From Nocardia brevicatena NBRC 12119 (GTDB lineage Bacteria > Actinomycetota > Actinomycetes > Mycobacteriales > Mycobacteriaceae): DNA of 64,000 nt. A model generated the notes under the pieces. That model searched no databases and was not told the origin of the DNA. It worked only from the letters and a program-made list of their open reading frames with translations. How positions within the stretch are numbered: the stretch's first letter is position 1; each line of letters begins with the position of its first letter. The stretch spans positions 186,001 to 250,000 of the forward strand of contig NZ_BAFU01000086.1 of assembly GCF_000308495.1 (NCBI RefSeq), given 5' to 3'. Both the position numbers and the translations under genes were made by a program. Of this stretch, positions 26,115-34,634 are shown piece by piece.

Positions 26115-27271
26115 CACGCACCTGCCCATCCTGCTCGTGGATCGAAGCCGCTGGCCTTCTCCGCCTCCTGGTAGGCACGCAGTGCCGCGGTGGCCTCGTC
26201 GTCCAGTTTCTGTGGCACGGCGACTTTCACGGTGACGAGCAGATCACCGGCCCCACCACCACGTTTGGACACCCCACGCCCGCGCACCCGCAGGATGCGG
26301 CCATCCGCGGTTCCCGGAGGCACCTTCACCCCGACCCGGCCCTGCAGCGTCGGCACCGATACGGTCGTACCGAGCACCAGCTCACTGTAACTGACCGGTA
26401 ACACCAAGGTCAGGTCATCGCCGGCACGGCCGAAAACCTTGTCCTGGCCGACGTGCACGGTGACATAGAGGTCCCCCGAGGGGGCACCCCGTAGTCCCGC
26501 CTCGCCCTGACCGGCCAATCGGATCCGCTGCCCGTCCGCGACTCCCGGCGGAATCCGGACGGTGATGGTGCGGGTGCGGTTCTGGGTACCGCTGCCGTGG
26601 CAGTCCACGCACGGGTTATCGATGATCGACCCGGTGCCGCGGCATTCGTCGCACGGTTCGCTGAAACCGAACGCGCCCTGGTTCCGGCTCACCACACCGG
26701 CACCGTTGCACACGGGGCAGACCCGAGGACTGGTCCCCGGCTTGGCGCCACTGCCGTGACAGGTGGTGCACGGCGACGGACTGGTCAGTCGCAGCGGTAC
26801 CGTCGCTCCTTGGGCGGCCTCTCGGAAACCGAGTGTGGTCTCGGTTTCCACATCGGCCCCGCGCCGGGGACGGTGCGAGGTCCGGGTGGAACCGCGGTTG
26901 AACAAACCGCCGAACAGATCACCGAGACCGCCGTCGCCGCCGCTCGCCGCGCCGAAGATATCGCCGAGATCGAACCCCTGCGAGAATCCGCCACCCGCAC
27001 CGGGAGTGAATCCGCCGCGGCCGTACCCGCCGGCCGTGAACAGCCGGCGGGTCTCGTCGTACTCCTTGCGCTTGGCCGGGTCGGACAGCACGGCGTGCGC
27101 CTCGCTGACGGCCTTGAACCGCTCCTCGGCCTTGGCGTCACCGGGATTGGCGTCCGGGTGCAGATCACGGGCGAGTTTGCGGTACGCCTTCTTGATCTCG
27201 TCCGTCGAGGCGCTGGAGGAAACGCCCAGCTCCTTGTAGAAGTCCTTTTCGATCCACTCCCGTTGGCTCAC
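26114..27271 (-). CDS. dnaJ: Chaperone DnaJ (DnaJ1 type)
   Basis: Co-chaperone that stimulates DnaK ATPase and delivers substrates. J domain with HPD at 38-40, Gly/Phe-rich region about 80-130, four CxxCxGxG zinc repeats about 165-230 ([32 protein letters not shown]) and two C-terminal beta domains. The length of 385 residues fits. The GTG start has AAAGGAGGA about 8 bases upstream. The J domain is preceded by the DnaJ1-type N-terminus ([14 protein letters not shown]). Confidence 0.96.
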   Translation of the reverse strand: MSQREWIEKDFYKELGVSSSASTDEIKKAYRKLARDLHPDANPGDAKAEERFKAVSEAHAVLSDPAKRKEYDETRRLFTAGGYGRGGFTPGAGGGFSQGFDLGDIFGAASGGDGGLGDLFGGLFNRGSTRTSHRPRRGADVETETTLGFREAAQGATVPLRLTSPSPCTTCHGSGAKPGTSPRVCPVCNGAGVVSRNQGAFGFSEPCDECRGTGSIIDNPCVDCHGSGTQNRTRTITVRIPPGVADGQRIRLAGQGEAGLRGAPSGDLYVTVHVGQDKVFGRAGDDLTLVLPVSYSELVLGTTVSVPTLQGRVGVKVPPGTADGRILRVRGRGVSKRGGGAGDLLVTVKVAVPQKLDDEATAALRAYQEAEKASGFDPRAGWAGA

Positions 27272-27337
27272 CGGGCATCTCCTCCTTTCGCTGTCTCCGA
27301 TATGCGAAGCCCGCGGGCGCCTTCGGGCGCCATCGGG

Positions 27338-28123
27338 CTAACGGCCGTCCGCGCCGGCATCGGTATCCGATGCCACGGAATCGGTCGCCGTATCCACCTG
27401 TCCGGGGCCTTCGGCGGTCGCTTCCGGGGCGCTCACACCGCCGGAAGCGTCAGCGTTCCCGGCGCCGTCCGACGGGCCATCGGTCACTCCGACCATCGCG
27501 TGCCGCAACACCCGGTCGCCGAAGCGGTAGCCCTTGCGCATGACGACACCGATCACCGATTCGTGCCCGGAGCCCTCGTGCTGTACCGCCTCGTGCAGGG
27601 TGGGATCGAACGGCTCGCCCTCGATACCGAATTCCTCCAAACCCTGTTTACGCAGGGCATCGGTGAGTTTGTCGGCCACCGAACGCAGTGGACCGGATTC
27701 CAGGTCGCCGTGCGCCCTGGCACGATCCAGGTCGTCGAGTACACCGAGCAGTTCGGTGACCACGGCGGCCTTGGCGGTATCGATCGCGGTTTTGCGATCG
27801 CGTTCCACCCGACGTCGGTAATTGGCGTATTCCGCGGTCAGCCGCTGCAGGTCGGCGGTGCGCTCGGCCAGTGCGGTGGTCGGATCGCCCGTGGCGGCAC
27901 CGGTTTCGGTTTCCCCGGTGCCGGCCGGCGCGGCGCCGTTCTCGGCCGCCGCGTCCGGTCCCGATCCGTCGACAGCGGTGCTGTCGGCCCCGAACGGAGC
28001 GGCACCGTTGTCCGCCCCGCCCGACTGCCGGACCTCACCCGTTTCGGGATCGACCTTGCGCTTGTCGACGAAGCCGATCGGCTCCTCAGGCCTTTCTGGA
28101 TTGCCGGCGTTCGCGTTCGTCAC
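27338..28123 (-). CDS. grpE: Nucleotide exchange factor GrpE
   Basis: Exchanges ADP for ATP on DnaK. The central helical and beta region is typical: [53 protein letters not shown] and the end [19 protein letters not shown]. Both termini are long and disordered (about 85 residues at the N-terminus and 45 at the C-terminus, rich in Ala, Gly, Asp and Thr), so the protein is longer than many GrpE. The GTG start overlaps the dnaK stop by four bases (GTGA), showing coupled translation. Confidence 0.95.
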   Translation of the reverse strand: MTNANAGNPERPEEPIGFVDKRKVDPETGEVRQSGGADNGAAPFGADSTAVDGSGPDAAAENGAAPAGTGETETGAATGDPTTALAERTADLQRLTAEYANYRRRVERDRKTAIDTAKAAVVTELLGVLDDLDRARAHGDLESGPLRSVADKLTDALRKQGLEEFGIEGEPFDPTLHEAVQHEGSGHESVIGVVMRKGYRFGDRVLRHAMVGVTDGPSDGAGNADASGGVSAPEATAEGPGQVDTATDSVASDTDAGADGR

Positions 28124-29967
28124 TTCTTCTCCGTGTCAACCGGTTCGTCCACAACTTCGGCGTCGACCACTTGGTCGTCATCGGCGTTCGCGCTCGTCCC
28201 GTTGCCGGAGGCCGCCGCGTCCGCCGCCGACGCCTCGTATATCGCCTGGCCCAGGGCCTGCGATTCGGTGGCCAGCTTCTCCATGGCCGCCTTCACCGCG
28301 GCGACGTCGGTACCCTCGAGGGCCTCCTTGGCCTCGGCGACGGCCGCCTCGACCTTGGACTTGACGTCCGCCGGCACCTTGTCCTCGTTCTCCTTGATGA
28401 ACTTCTCGGTCTGGTGCACCAGCGATTCGGCCTGGTTGCGGGTCTCCGCCTCCTCACGCCGCGCCTTGTCTTCGGCCGCGTGCTGTTCGGCGTCCTTGAC
28501 CATCCGGTCGATCTCTTCCTTGGACAGGCCGGAGCCATCCTGGATCTTGATCGTGTTCTCCTTGCCGGTGCCCTTGTCCTTCGCGGTCACGTGCACGATA
28601 CCGTTGGCGTCGATATCGAAGGTGACCTCGATCTGCGGCACACCCCGCGGAGCCGGTGGGATACCGGTCAGCTCGAACGAGCCGAGCAGCTTGTTGTGCG
28701 AGGCGATTTCGCGCTCGCCCTGGAAGACCTGGATCTGCACCGACGGCTGGTTGTCGTCGGCGGTGGTGAAGGTCTCCGAACGCTTGGTGGGGATGGTGGT
28801 GTTGCGTTCGATGAGCCTGGTCATCACGCCGCCCTTGGTCTCGATACCCAGCGACAGCGGGGTCACGTCGAGCAGCAGGACGTCCTTGACCTCGCCCTTG
28901 AGCACACCGGCCTGCAGCGCGGCCCCGACGGCGACGACCTCGTCCGGGTTGACGCCCTTGTTCGGCTCCTTGCCGCCGGTCAGTTCGCGCACCAGATCGG
29001 TCACCGCGGGCATACGGGTCGACCCGCCGACCAGCACCACGTGGTCGATATCGGAGACCTTGATGCCGGCGTCCTTGACGACCTGCTGGAACGGCGCACG
29101 GGTACGGTCGAGCAGATCCGAGGTGATCTTCTGGAACTCGGCGCGAGAGAGCTGCTCGTCGAGGAACAGCGGGTTCTTCTCCGCGTCGACGGTGATGTAG
29201 GGCAGGTTGATCGAGGTGCTCTGCGAGGAGCTCAGCTCGATCTTGGCCTTCTCGGCCGCCTCACGCAGCCGCTGCATCGCCATCTTGTCCTTGGTGAGGT
29301 CGATGCCGGTGCTGCCCTTGAACTTGTCCACCAGCCAGTTCACGATGCGCTGGTCCCAGTCGTCACCACCGAGGTGGTTGTCACCGGAGGTGGCGCGAAC
29401 CTCGACGACGCCCTCGCCGATTTCCAGCAGTGAGACGTCGAAGGTGCCGCCACCGAGGTCGAAGACCAGGATGGTCTGCTCCTTGTCGCCCTTGTCCAGA
29501 CCGTAGGCCAGGGCGGCCGCGGTCGGCTCGTTGACGATGCGCAGCACGTTCATACCGGCGATCTGGCCGGCTTCCTTGGTGGCCTGGCGCTGGGCGTCCT
29601 CGAAGTAGGCGGGAACGGTGATGACCGCGTCGGTGATCTCCTCACCGAGGTAGGCCTCGGCGTCGCGCTTCAGCTTCATCAGCGTGCGCGCGCTGATCTC
29701 CTGCGGGGTGTACTTCTTGTCGTCGATCTCCACCGCCCAATCGGTGCCGATGTGGCGCTTGACCGAGCGGATGGTGCGGTCGACATTGGTGACCGCCTGG
29801 TTCTTGGCCGGCTGGCCGACCAGTACCTCGCCGTTCTTGGCGAACGCGACAACAGAGGGAGTGGTACGCGATCCCTCGGAGTTGGCGACGACGACCGGCT
29901 CACCACCTTCGAGAACGGCGACGACCGAGTTCGTGGTCCCGAGGTCGATTCCGACCGCACGAGCCAT
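28120..29967 (-). CDS. dnaK: Chaperone DnaK (Hsp70)
   Basis: ATP-dependent Hsp70 chaperone. The N-terminal phosphate loop [27 protein letters not shown] and [12 protein letters not shown] mark the nucleotide-binding domain (1-370). The substrate-binding domain and helical lid follow, with a C-terminal acidic tail ending in the usual [11 protein letters not shown] type of sequence. The length is 615 residues. The start ATG at 29967 has GAGGAGGA about 7 bases upstream. It is the first gene of the four-gene heat-shock operon, under the HAIR sites and the -10/-35 at 30099-30127. Confidence 0.98.
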   Translation of the reverse strand: MARAVGIDLGTTNSVVAVLEGGEPVVVANSEGSRTTPSVVAFAKNGEVLVGQPAKNQAVTNVDRTIRSVKRHIGTDWAVEIDDKKYTPQEISARTLMKLKRDAEAYLGEEITDAVITVPAYFEDAQRQATKEAGQIAGMNVLRIVNEPTAAALAYGLDKGDKEQTILVFDLGGGTFDVSLLEIGEGVVEVRATSGDNHLGGDDWDQRIVNWLVDKFKGSTGIDLTKDKMAMQRLREAAEKAKIELSSSQSTSINLPYITVDAEKNPLFLDEQLSRAEFQKITSDLLDRTRAPFQQVVKDAGIKVSDIDHVVLVGGSTRMPAVTDLVRELTGGKEPNKGVNPDEVVAVGAALQAGVLKGEVKDVLLLDVTPLSLGIETKGGVMTRLIERNTTIPTKRSETFTTADDNQPSVQIQVFQGEREIASHNKLLGSFELTGIPPAPRGVPQIEVTFDIDANGIVHVTAKDKGTGKENTIKIQDGSGLSKEEIDRMVKDAEQHAAEDKARREEAETRNQAESLVHQTEKFIKENEDKVPADVKSKVEAAVAEAKEALEGTDVAAVKAAMEKLATESQALGQAIYEASAADAAASGNGTSANADDDQVVDAEVVDEPVDTEKK

Positions 29968-30079
29968 TGGGGTTCCTCCTCATTTCGACTGCATGTGTGA
30001 TGTCAGGGCCGGTGGGCCCGCTGCGCCCTCGGGCGCCGGACCAGGCCCCTGACACTGCACGGAGCACGGTCCCAGCAAC

Positions 30080-30100
30080 ACTGAGCGTGGTCGACTCAAT
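30080..30100. promoter_or_regulatory. HAIR-like element 1 upstream of dnaK
   Basis: ACTGAGC, 7-base spacer, ACTCAAT, compared with CTTGAGT-N7-ACTCAAG. The match is weaker than at the other site, but the right arm is good and the spacing exact. It overlaps the -10 region of the proposed dnaK promoter. Confidence 0.6.
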
Positions 30101-30127
30101 CCTGCATACGACCCCGGGGGGAGTCAA
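30099..30127 (-). promoter_or_regulatory. Housekeeping-type promoter of the dnaK operon
   Basis: On the minus strand TTGACT (30127-30122) and CAGGAT (30104-30099) are separated by exactly 17 bases. The -10 lies in HAIR-like element 1, and HAIR element 2 begins just upstream of the -35, so bound HspR would bracket RNA polymerase. Confidence 0.6.
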
Positions 30128-30133
30128 GTCAAA

Positions 30134-30154
30134 CTTGAGTCCAAGTCGCTCAAT
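30134..30154. promoter_or_regulatory. HAIR element 2 upstream of dnaK
   Basis: CTTGAGT, 7-base spacer, GCTCAAT. The left arm is perfect and the right arm has 5 of 7 consensus bases. A second short palindrome, TCAAG-TCAAA-CTTGA, overlaps its left arm. Confidence 0.8.
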
Positions 30155-30452
30155 GTTGTCGATCGACCCAACCAAGAGCGATGCCGATCTATTCCCGGCC
30201 CGCCTCCCGACCGGGCCCTATCGCGACCGAACCCGTGTCCGCCGTTGTTCCCACCGCCGTCGGCACCCGCCGCCGACTCGGCAGCACGACCTCACCCCCT
30301 CCGGTAACACCACGCGGACAACGGCCGAAAGAACCGGTAATCGGTCTCCGACCGGGAGCACGTCGGAACGGGCGGTGGAAGCACGGTGGGCCCACACGAG
30401 GCCCTGCTCCGAAGCCCCACGGACCCAGCACAGTCGCGAACGGGGTTACCAG

Positions 30453-31844
30453 ATGCCACGAACACAGCGCCCGACGCCGACGCGGACACCGCATCCGACG
30501 CGCCGGAACCCCGAGCTGCCGTTCGGACCCGACGGCGTCGCCTTCGGCTCCCTGGCCGGGACCCACGACATCTTCCTGGAACTGGACTCGCCCGCTCACC
30601 ACCCTGTCGTATGCCTCGTCCGCGGACGCTCGGGTACCGGCAAGACCGCCCTGCTCACCGCCATCCGCCGCCGACTCGCCGCCCGCGGTATCCGAACCCT
30701 CGACCATCCGGAGGCGCTGACCGCGGCACCGACCGGGCAGCAGGCCCTCATCGTCGACGATGCGCACCTGTTGGCGCCGCACCACTTGGTCCGACTACAC
30801 GCTGCGACCGAAGCGCACGACCTCCCGGTGGTCGCCGCGGCCCAGCCCCGACCACACCATCCCGGCCTACGCGAACTGGCCGCGACGGTGGACCGGCACG
30901 GTCGGATCGTGGAACTGCGACCCCTGAGTCCGTCCGATATGACACCGTTCGCCCGGGAGCTCGGCCTACTGGTACCGGCCTGGGTGGCCGACCGGATCCA
31001 CCGGCGGACCGGTGGTATCCGCGGCGGTGTGATCGTCGCCCTGCGGGCGGCCTGCGCGGCCCGCCGCGACGATATGGTGGGCGCCGTCGACGCGGCGGTG
31101 TACGGCTGGATGCGGACACAACTGGCGGCGCTGGACCCGACGCTGTTGGGCACCCTTGCCGTGGTCGCCACCGGCGCCGGTTTCGATCCCGACGACCTGG
31201 GCGAGGTGTTCGGTGTCGAATCCCGCGCCGCCCAGGAACTCATCGACCGGGCCCGGGCCACCGCCCTGGTGACCGATGCCGACCTGCTGCTCGCCGACGC
31301 CGTCGCCCCGCTACGGGAAACGCTCGGCGAACAACGGTTCCTCGCAGTCCTGCACCGGTTGTTCACCACCCGGCTGGAGTCGGGCCGGCTGGGTACGCAC
31401 ACCGCCTTGACTCTGGCCGAATCCGGGGTACGGGACAGTCGGCTCGCCGAACTACTCGCCACCGCCGCCGAACGAGCGGGCACCGAAGCCGCCCGCTATG
31501 CCGCGGCCGCCGTCGCCGGCGGCGCCGACACCGATCTCGTCACACATTGCGCCGGCGGCGGCCACACCGCACCATCCGACGAGCCGCCCGGTCTCGGCGA
31601 TCCCGAACGGCCTCGAGCGAAACCGGAGGCCGAACCGAGCACACGGTTGACCGAACGGGAATACGAGATCGGCGAATTGGTGCTGCTCGGACTCACCTAT
31701 CGGGAAATAGGGGCACGGCTCTACATCTCGGCCAAAACCGTGGAACATCACGTCGCGCGTATCCGGCGTCGGATCGGCGCCGGTTCGCGCTCGGAGTTAT
31801 TGTCAATGCTCCGCGCCATGGGACAAGGGATGCCACCTGCCTGA
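30453..31844 (+). CDS. ATPase-LuxR transcriptional regulator (small LAL-type; IniR-like by position)
   Basis: An N-terminal P-loop ATPase module has Walker A GRSGTGKT (58-65) and Walker B ALIVDDAHLL (about 98-107). A helical middle follows, and the C-terminus is a LuxR/GerE helix-turn-helix (TEREYEIGELVLLGLTYREI, then SAKTVEHHVARIRRRIG). At 463 residues it is much shorter than classic LAL regulators. In M. tuberculosis the LuxR-type regulator IniR (Rv0339c) lies beside the Rv0338c Fe-S reductase and near the dnaK locus; this gene has a comparable place, so an envelope-stress role is a reasonable guess. It reads into the half-Hsp70-like gene 46 bp downstream, its likely partner or target. Confidence 0.8.
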   Translation: MPRTQRPTPTRTPHPTRRNPELPFGPDGVAFGSLAGTHDIFLELDSPAHHPVVCLVRGRSGTGKTALLTAIRRRLAARGIRTLDHPEALTAAPTGQQALIVDDAHLLAPHHLVRLHAATEAHDLPVVAAAQPRPHHPGLRELAATVDRHGRIVELRPLSPSDMTPFARELGLLVPAWVADRIHRRTGGIRGGVIVALRAACAARRDDMVGAVDAAVYGWMRTQLAALDPTLLGTLAVVATGAGFDPDDLGEVFGVESRAAQELIDRARATALVTDADLLLADAVAPLRETLGEQRFLAVLHRLFTTRLESGRLGTHTALTLAESGVRDSRLAELLATAAERAGTEAARYAAAAVAGGADTDLVTHCAGGGHTAPSDEPPGLGDPERPRAKPEAEPSTRLTEREYEIGELVLLGLTYREIGARLYISAKTVEHHVARIRRRIGAGSRSELLSMLRAMGQGMPPA

Positions 31845-31890
31845 ACCATGGCGTCCCGGAGCGCCGTAGATCGACAAGCGAGGAACGACG

Positions 31891-33171
31891 ATGGCCACAG
31901 GGGTGGGCCTGCACATCGCCGAGGACGGATGCACCGCGGCAATCGCGCGCGACGACGGCGAGCCGTATTTCGTTTTCCGCGAACCGGTCCTGCACATGTC
32001 CGACGAGGGCGACGCCGCACTGGGCGGCGAGGCACCCCCGGGGCATAACCACACCATCACCGGTTTCGTGGGCGCGGTGGGCAATCCCGCGGGTATCACG
32101 GTCGACGACGGCGCGGCCTACCGCGCCGAAGACCTACTCGCCACCGCCCTGTTCTGCCTGATCAATCTGTCGGCCGAATACCTCAGCGGCCCTGCGGAAT
32201 TCTTCGCCACCCACCCCGCACGGTGGCCGGAACAGCAGGTGCGGGCCCTGCGCGAAGCGCTGGACTATCTGGGCCTGCGGTCGGTGGCACTCGTCGGCGA
32301 GAACGAGATCCCTGCCGTGACCACGAACGATTCCGCCGCCGGCAGGGGCCGGGGATACGCGGAGGGTGCCGCTCGCGCCGCGCTGGCCGCGGTCCTGGAG
32401 ACGCCGGCGGGAACGACACCACCGGATCCGACCACGGCCGAGAACGCCACCCTCGACACCGTCATCATGCCGGCCATCCCGGACCCCACCGCTCTGGCAC
32501 AGGCATATTCGGCGCTCCAGCCGACCGTCGATCCCGCTTCCACCGCGCTGGACACCGATGTCTCGGACACCGCGCCGCCGGCCACGGTCGGCACCGCCGC
32601 GCTCGGTACGGGCACCTCGGCGGCGACCGCCGCCGCCCCCGTTTCCACCCGATCCGAGGCTTCCCGGCGCATGGGCGGCCGTGCCGTGCCGATCGCCATC
32701 GCCGCGGCACTGCTCGGCCTGCTGGTGGGCGCTGTCGGCGTGGCCGCGGTTCTGCGGGGTACGGCGGACCCCGACCAGGCGACGGAGGACGACCCGTCCC
32801 TGTCGTCGACCGTCACCCCCGCGGCTCCACCGGTGCCACCGATCACCTCCGAGCCACCGGCCCCGGTGGAGTTGGAGCCCACGGCGATACCGGAAACCAC
32901 CGTGGATCCGGAACCCTCGGCGACACCGGAACCCACCGACCTGCCACCCTCGTCCACCGAGCCCTCGGCCACCATCACCCCCACCGGTCGCCCCCTCGAT
33001 CCGAGCACTTCCGATAGTCCCACCACCACGGATGTGACAAGCACCACATCCGAGCCCAGCGAGACGACGACCTCGCCGCTCGACTATCTACCCATCCCGC
33101 TACCGGTGCCATCGATCGATTTCCCGGGAACGGGGTCACAAGATGAGACCAAACCGCGGTTCGTACCCTAA
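31891..33171 (+). CDS. Membrane protein with half of an Hsp70-like nucleotide-binding domain and a Thr/Pro-rich outer tail
   Basis: Residues 1-140 resemble the first lobe of an actinobacterial Hsp70: a phosphate-loop-like start (VGLHIAEDGCTAAIARDDGE), EPVLHMSDEG, then ATHPARWPEQQVRALREALD and YLGLRSVALVGE, which matches the ...HPAxW...AGLxxVxLVxEP... stretch. The second phosphate loop (DLGGGT) and adenosine loop are absent; the domain stops after GENEIPAV. A disordered link, one transmembrane helix (about 266-288) and a ~135-residue tail rich in Pro, Thr, Ser and Glu follow. ATP binding is doubtful. I know no named function. The start ATG follows GAGGAACGACG. It probably shares a transcript with the LuxR-type gene. 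Confidence 0.65.
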   Translation: MATGVGLHIAEDGCTAAIARDDGEPYFVFREPVLHMSDEGDAALGGEAPPGHNHTITGFVGAVGNPAGITVDDGAAYRAEDLLATALFCLINLSAEYLSGPAEFFATHPARWPEQQVRALREALDYLGLRSVALVGENEIPAVTTNDSAAGRGRGYAEGAARAALAAVLETPAGTTPPDPTTAENATLDTVIMPAIPDPTALAQAYSALQPTVDPASTALDTDVSDTAPPATVGTAALGTGTSAATAAAPVSTRSEASRRMGGRAVPIAIAAALLGLLVGAVGVAAVLRGTADPDQATEDDPSLSSTVTPAAPPVPPITSEPPAPVELEPTAIPETTVDPEPSATPEPTDLPPSSTEPSATITPTGRPLDPSTSDSPTTTDVTSTTSEPSETTTSPLDYLPIPLPVPSIDFPGTGSQDETKPRFVP

Positions 33172-33225
33172 AGTGTTCCGCTGACCGGTCTTGTTATCTC
33201 GGTCATAGCTCGGCCACAGCTGTGC

Positions 33226-33244
33226 GTCACGGGTCGCCCGTGAC
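33226..33244. terminator. Short hairpin between the half-Hsp70-like gene and the S1 protease
   Basis: GTCACGGG and CCCGTGAC form an 8-bp perfect stem with a 3-base loop, 55 bp after the stop. No T tract follows, so it could be a weak terminator or an operator for the protease genes. Confidence 0.4.
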
Positions 33245-33284
33245 CACGGACGACCCGGCACACCCGTGCCCATGAAGGGACTCC

Positions 33285-34616
33285 ATGCGCAAGTCGGTGG
33301 CGCGTCGCGCCGCGGTCAAGGCTGCCGTTCTCGCCTCGACCGTCCTCTTGGCCCCCGTGTTCAATTCGGCACCCGCGGTGGCGGAGCCGGCACCGCAGCA
33401 GCCGGCGCCGACCGACCTGCCCGCCGAGTTGGTCGAGGCCATATCCCGCGATCTACAGATGACTCCGGCCGAGTATCTGGACCGCGCCGCCCGCGCCCAG
33501 CAGCTGAGAAGCTACGCCTCCGACTTCCGCGCCCAACACCCGGAAGCCTTCGCCGGCGCCTGGATGACGGCAGAGGGCAAATCCGTTATCGCGGTCACCT
33601 CCGACGAGGCGGCCCGGATCGCGGCGGCCGACGGATATCAGACCCGCTTGTCCCCGATCAACGCCAACGGCCTGGAATCGTCGCTGGCACAGCTCAACCA
33701 GTGGATCACCGGGCTGCCGCGGGATATCGCGCAGGCCATCAACTCGGTCGCCATCGACTTCCTCAACAGCCAGATCGTGCTCAATGTGGCGAACACTCCG
33801 ATCGGCCACGCGCTGAACCTGCCAACCCTGATCGCCAATGTGAAGGTCGTGCTGTCGCCCGACGGCGGAGGCCCGGTCGAGAACCGCCCGATGGGCGGTG
33901 ACACCTATATCAGCGCCGCCACTTCGCTCAGCGATGCCTCGCTGCGCTCGGTCGACGTCTGCTCCTTCGGTTTCAACAGCACCGACGCGGCGGGTAACGC
34001 CCTCAATATCAGCGCCGGACACTGCAATCCCAATCTCGACAAGAGCGACCAGCGCGCCGCGGTCTACCTGCCCAATACGCGCGATATCCCGGCCAGCCCC
34101 GAACTCGGCACCTTCGTCCGGTCGAAACTGGGCGGCGAGAGCGCGCTGGACTACTCGGTGATCCAACTGAACGACCGGGCGGTGCGGGCCGGAATGGACC
34201 GGCCCCTGGTGCGCGGCGCCAACGGCACCACCCTCACCATCACCGGGACGGCCGATCCGGTGATCGGGGCGCCGATCTGCAAATCGGGGCAGTCGTCCAC
34301 CTTCACCTGTGGTTTCGTCATCGCCGACCGGGTGGAGACCCAGCTGTTCACCGCCGAAGGCGAACCCAAGGTGGTCCGTGGCTTCGCCAGCAGCGCGTGC
34401 ACTCTCGGCGGGGACAGCGGCGGCGCAATCGTTACCGGAACGTTGGCACTCGGCATCACCAGCGGCTCCAATGCCGCCGACGCGCCCGATTGCGCCGAAG
34501 CCAATATCGCCATGGTCCAGTACGGCGGCACCGCCACCCTGGGCATTCCCATCCGCGCCATCCTCGCCGACGCCGGAAACGGCCTCACCGTACGAACCCG
34601 GCCGAATGCCGGCTGA
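33285..34616 (+). CDS. Secreted S1-family (chymotrypsin-fold) serine protease 1 with propeptide
   Basis: A signal peptide (1-33, ending PAVAEP) is followed by a ~175-residue propeptide of the alpha-lytic-protease type (ISRDLQMTPAEYLDRAARAQ, AEGKSVIAVTSDEAA). The protease domain has His in NISAGHCNPN (H246), Asp in ALDYSVIQL (D289) and Ser in LGGDSGGAIV (S378). Paired Cys residues flank the His (CSFGF...GHC) and occur near the Ser, fitting disulphides in an exported protein. Substrates are unknown. The ATG has GAAGGGA upstream. A paralogue follows 18 bp later, probably in the same transcript. Confidence 0.92.
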   Translation: MRKSVARRAAVKAAVLASTVLLAPVFNSAPAVAEPAPQQPAPTDLPAELVEAISRDLQMTPAEYLDRAARAQQLRSYASDFRAQHPEAFAGAWMTAEGKSVIAVTSDEAARIAAADGYQTRLSPINANGLESSLAQLNQWITGLPRDIAQAINSVAIDFLNSQIVLNVANTPIGHALNLPTLIANVKVVLSPDGGGPVENRPMGGDTYISAATSLSDASLRSVDVCSFGFNSTDAAGNALNISAGHCNPNLDKSDQRAAVYLPNTRDIPASPELGTFVRSKLGGESALDYSVIQLNDRAVRAGMDRPLVRGANGTTLTITGTADPVIGAPICKSGQSSTFTCGFVIADRVETQLFTAEGEPKVVRGFASSACTLGGDSGGAIVTGTLALGITSGSNAADAPDCAEANIAMVQYGGTATLGIPIRAILADAGNGLTVRTRPNAG

Positions 34617-34634
34617 GCCCGATATAGTCTCTCC

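Larger units (their letters stand above)
29968..30452. other. Divergent intergenic region between dnaK and the LuxR-type regulator
   Basis: 485 bases. The dnaK side (29968-30160) holds its leader, promoter and two HAIR elements, listed separately. From 30161 to 30452 I see no gene or clear promoter. The LuxR-type gene has no strong ribosome-binding site before its ATG. Confidence 0.6.

Noticed and set aside
26597-29433. Long plus-strand open frames opposite dnaJ, grpE and dnaK
   Set aside because: They mirror highly expressed heat-shock genes with strong third-position bias. Products resemble no protein and have no ribosome-binding sites.
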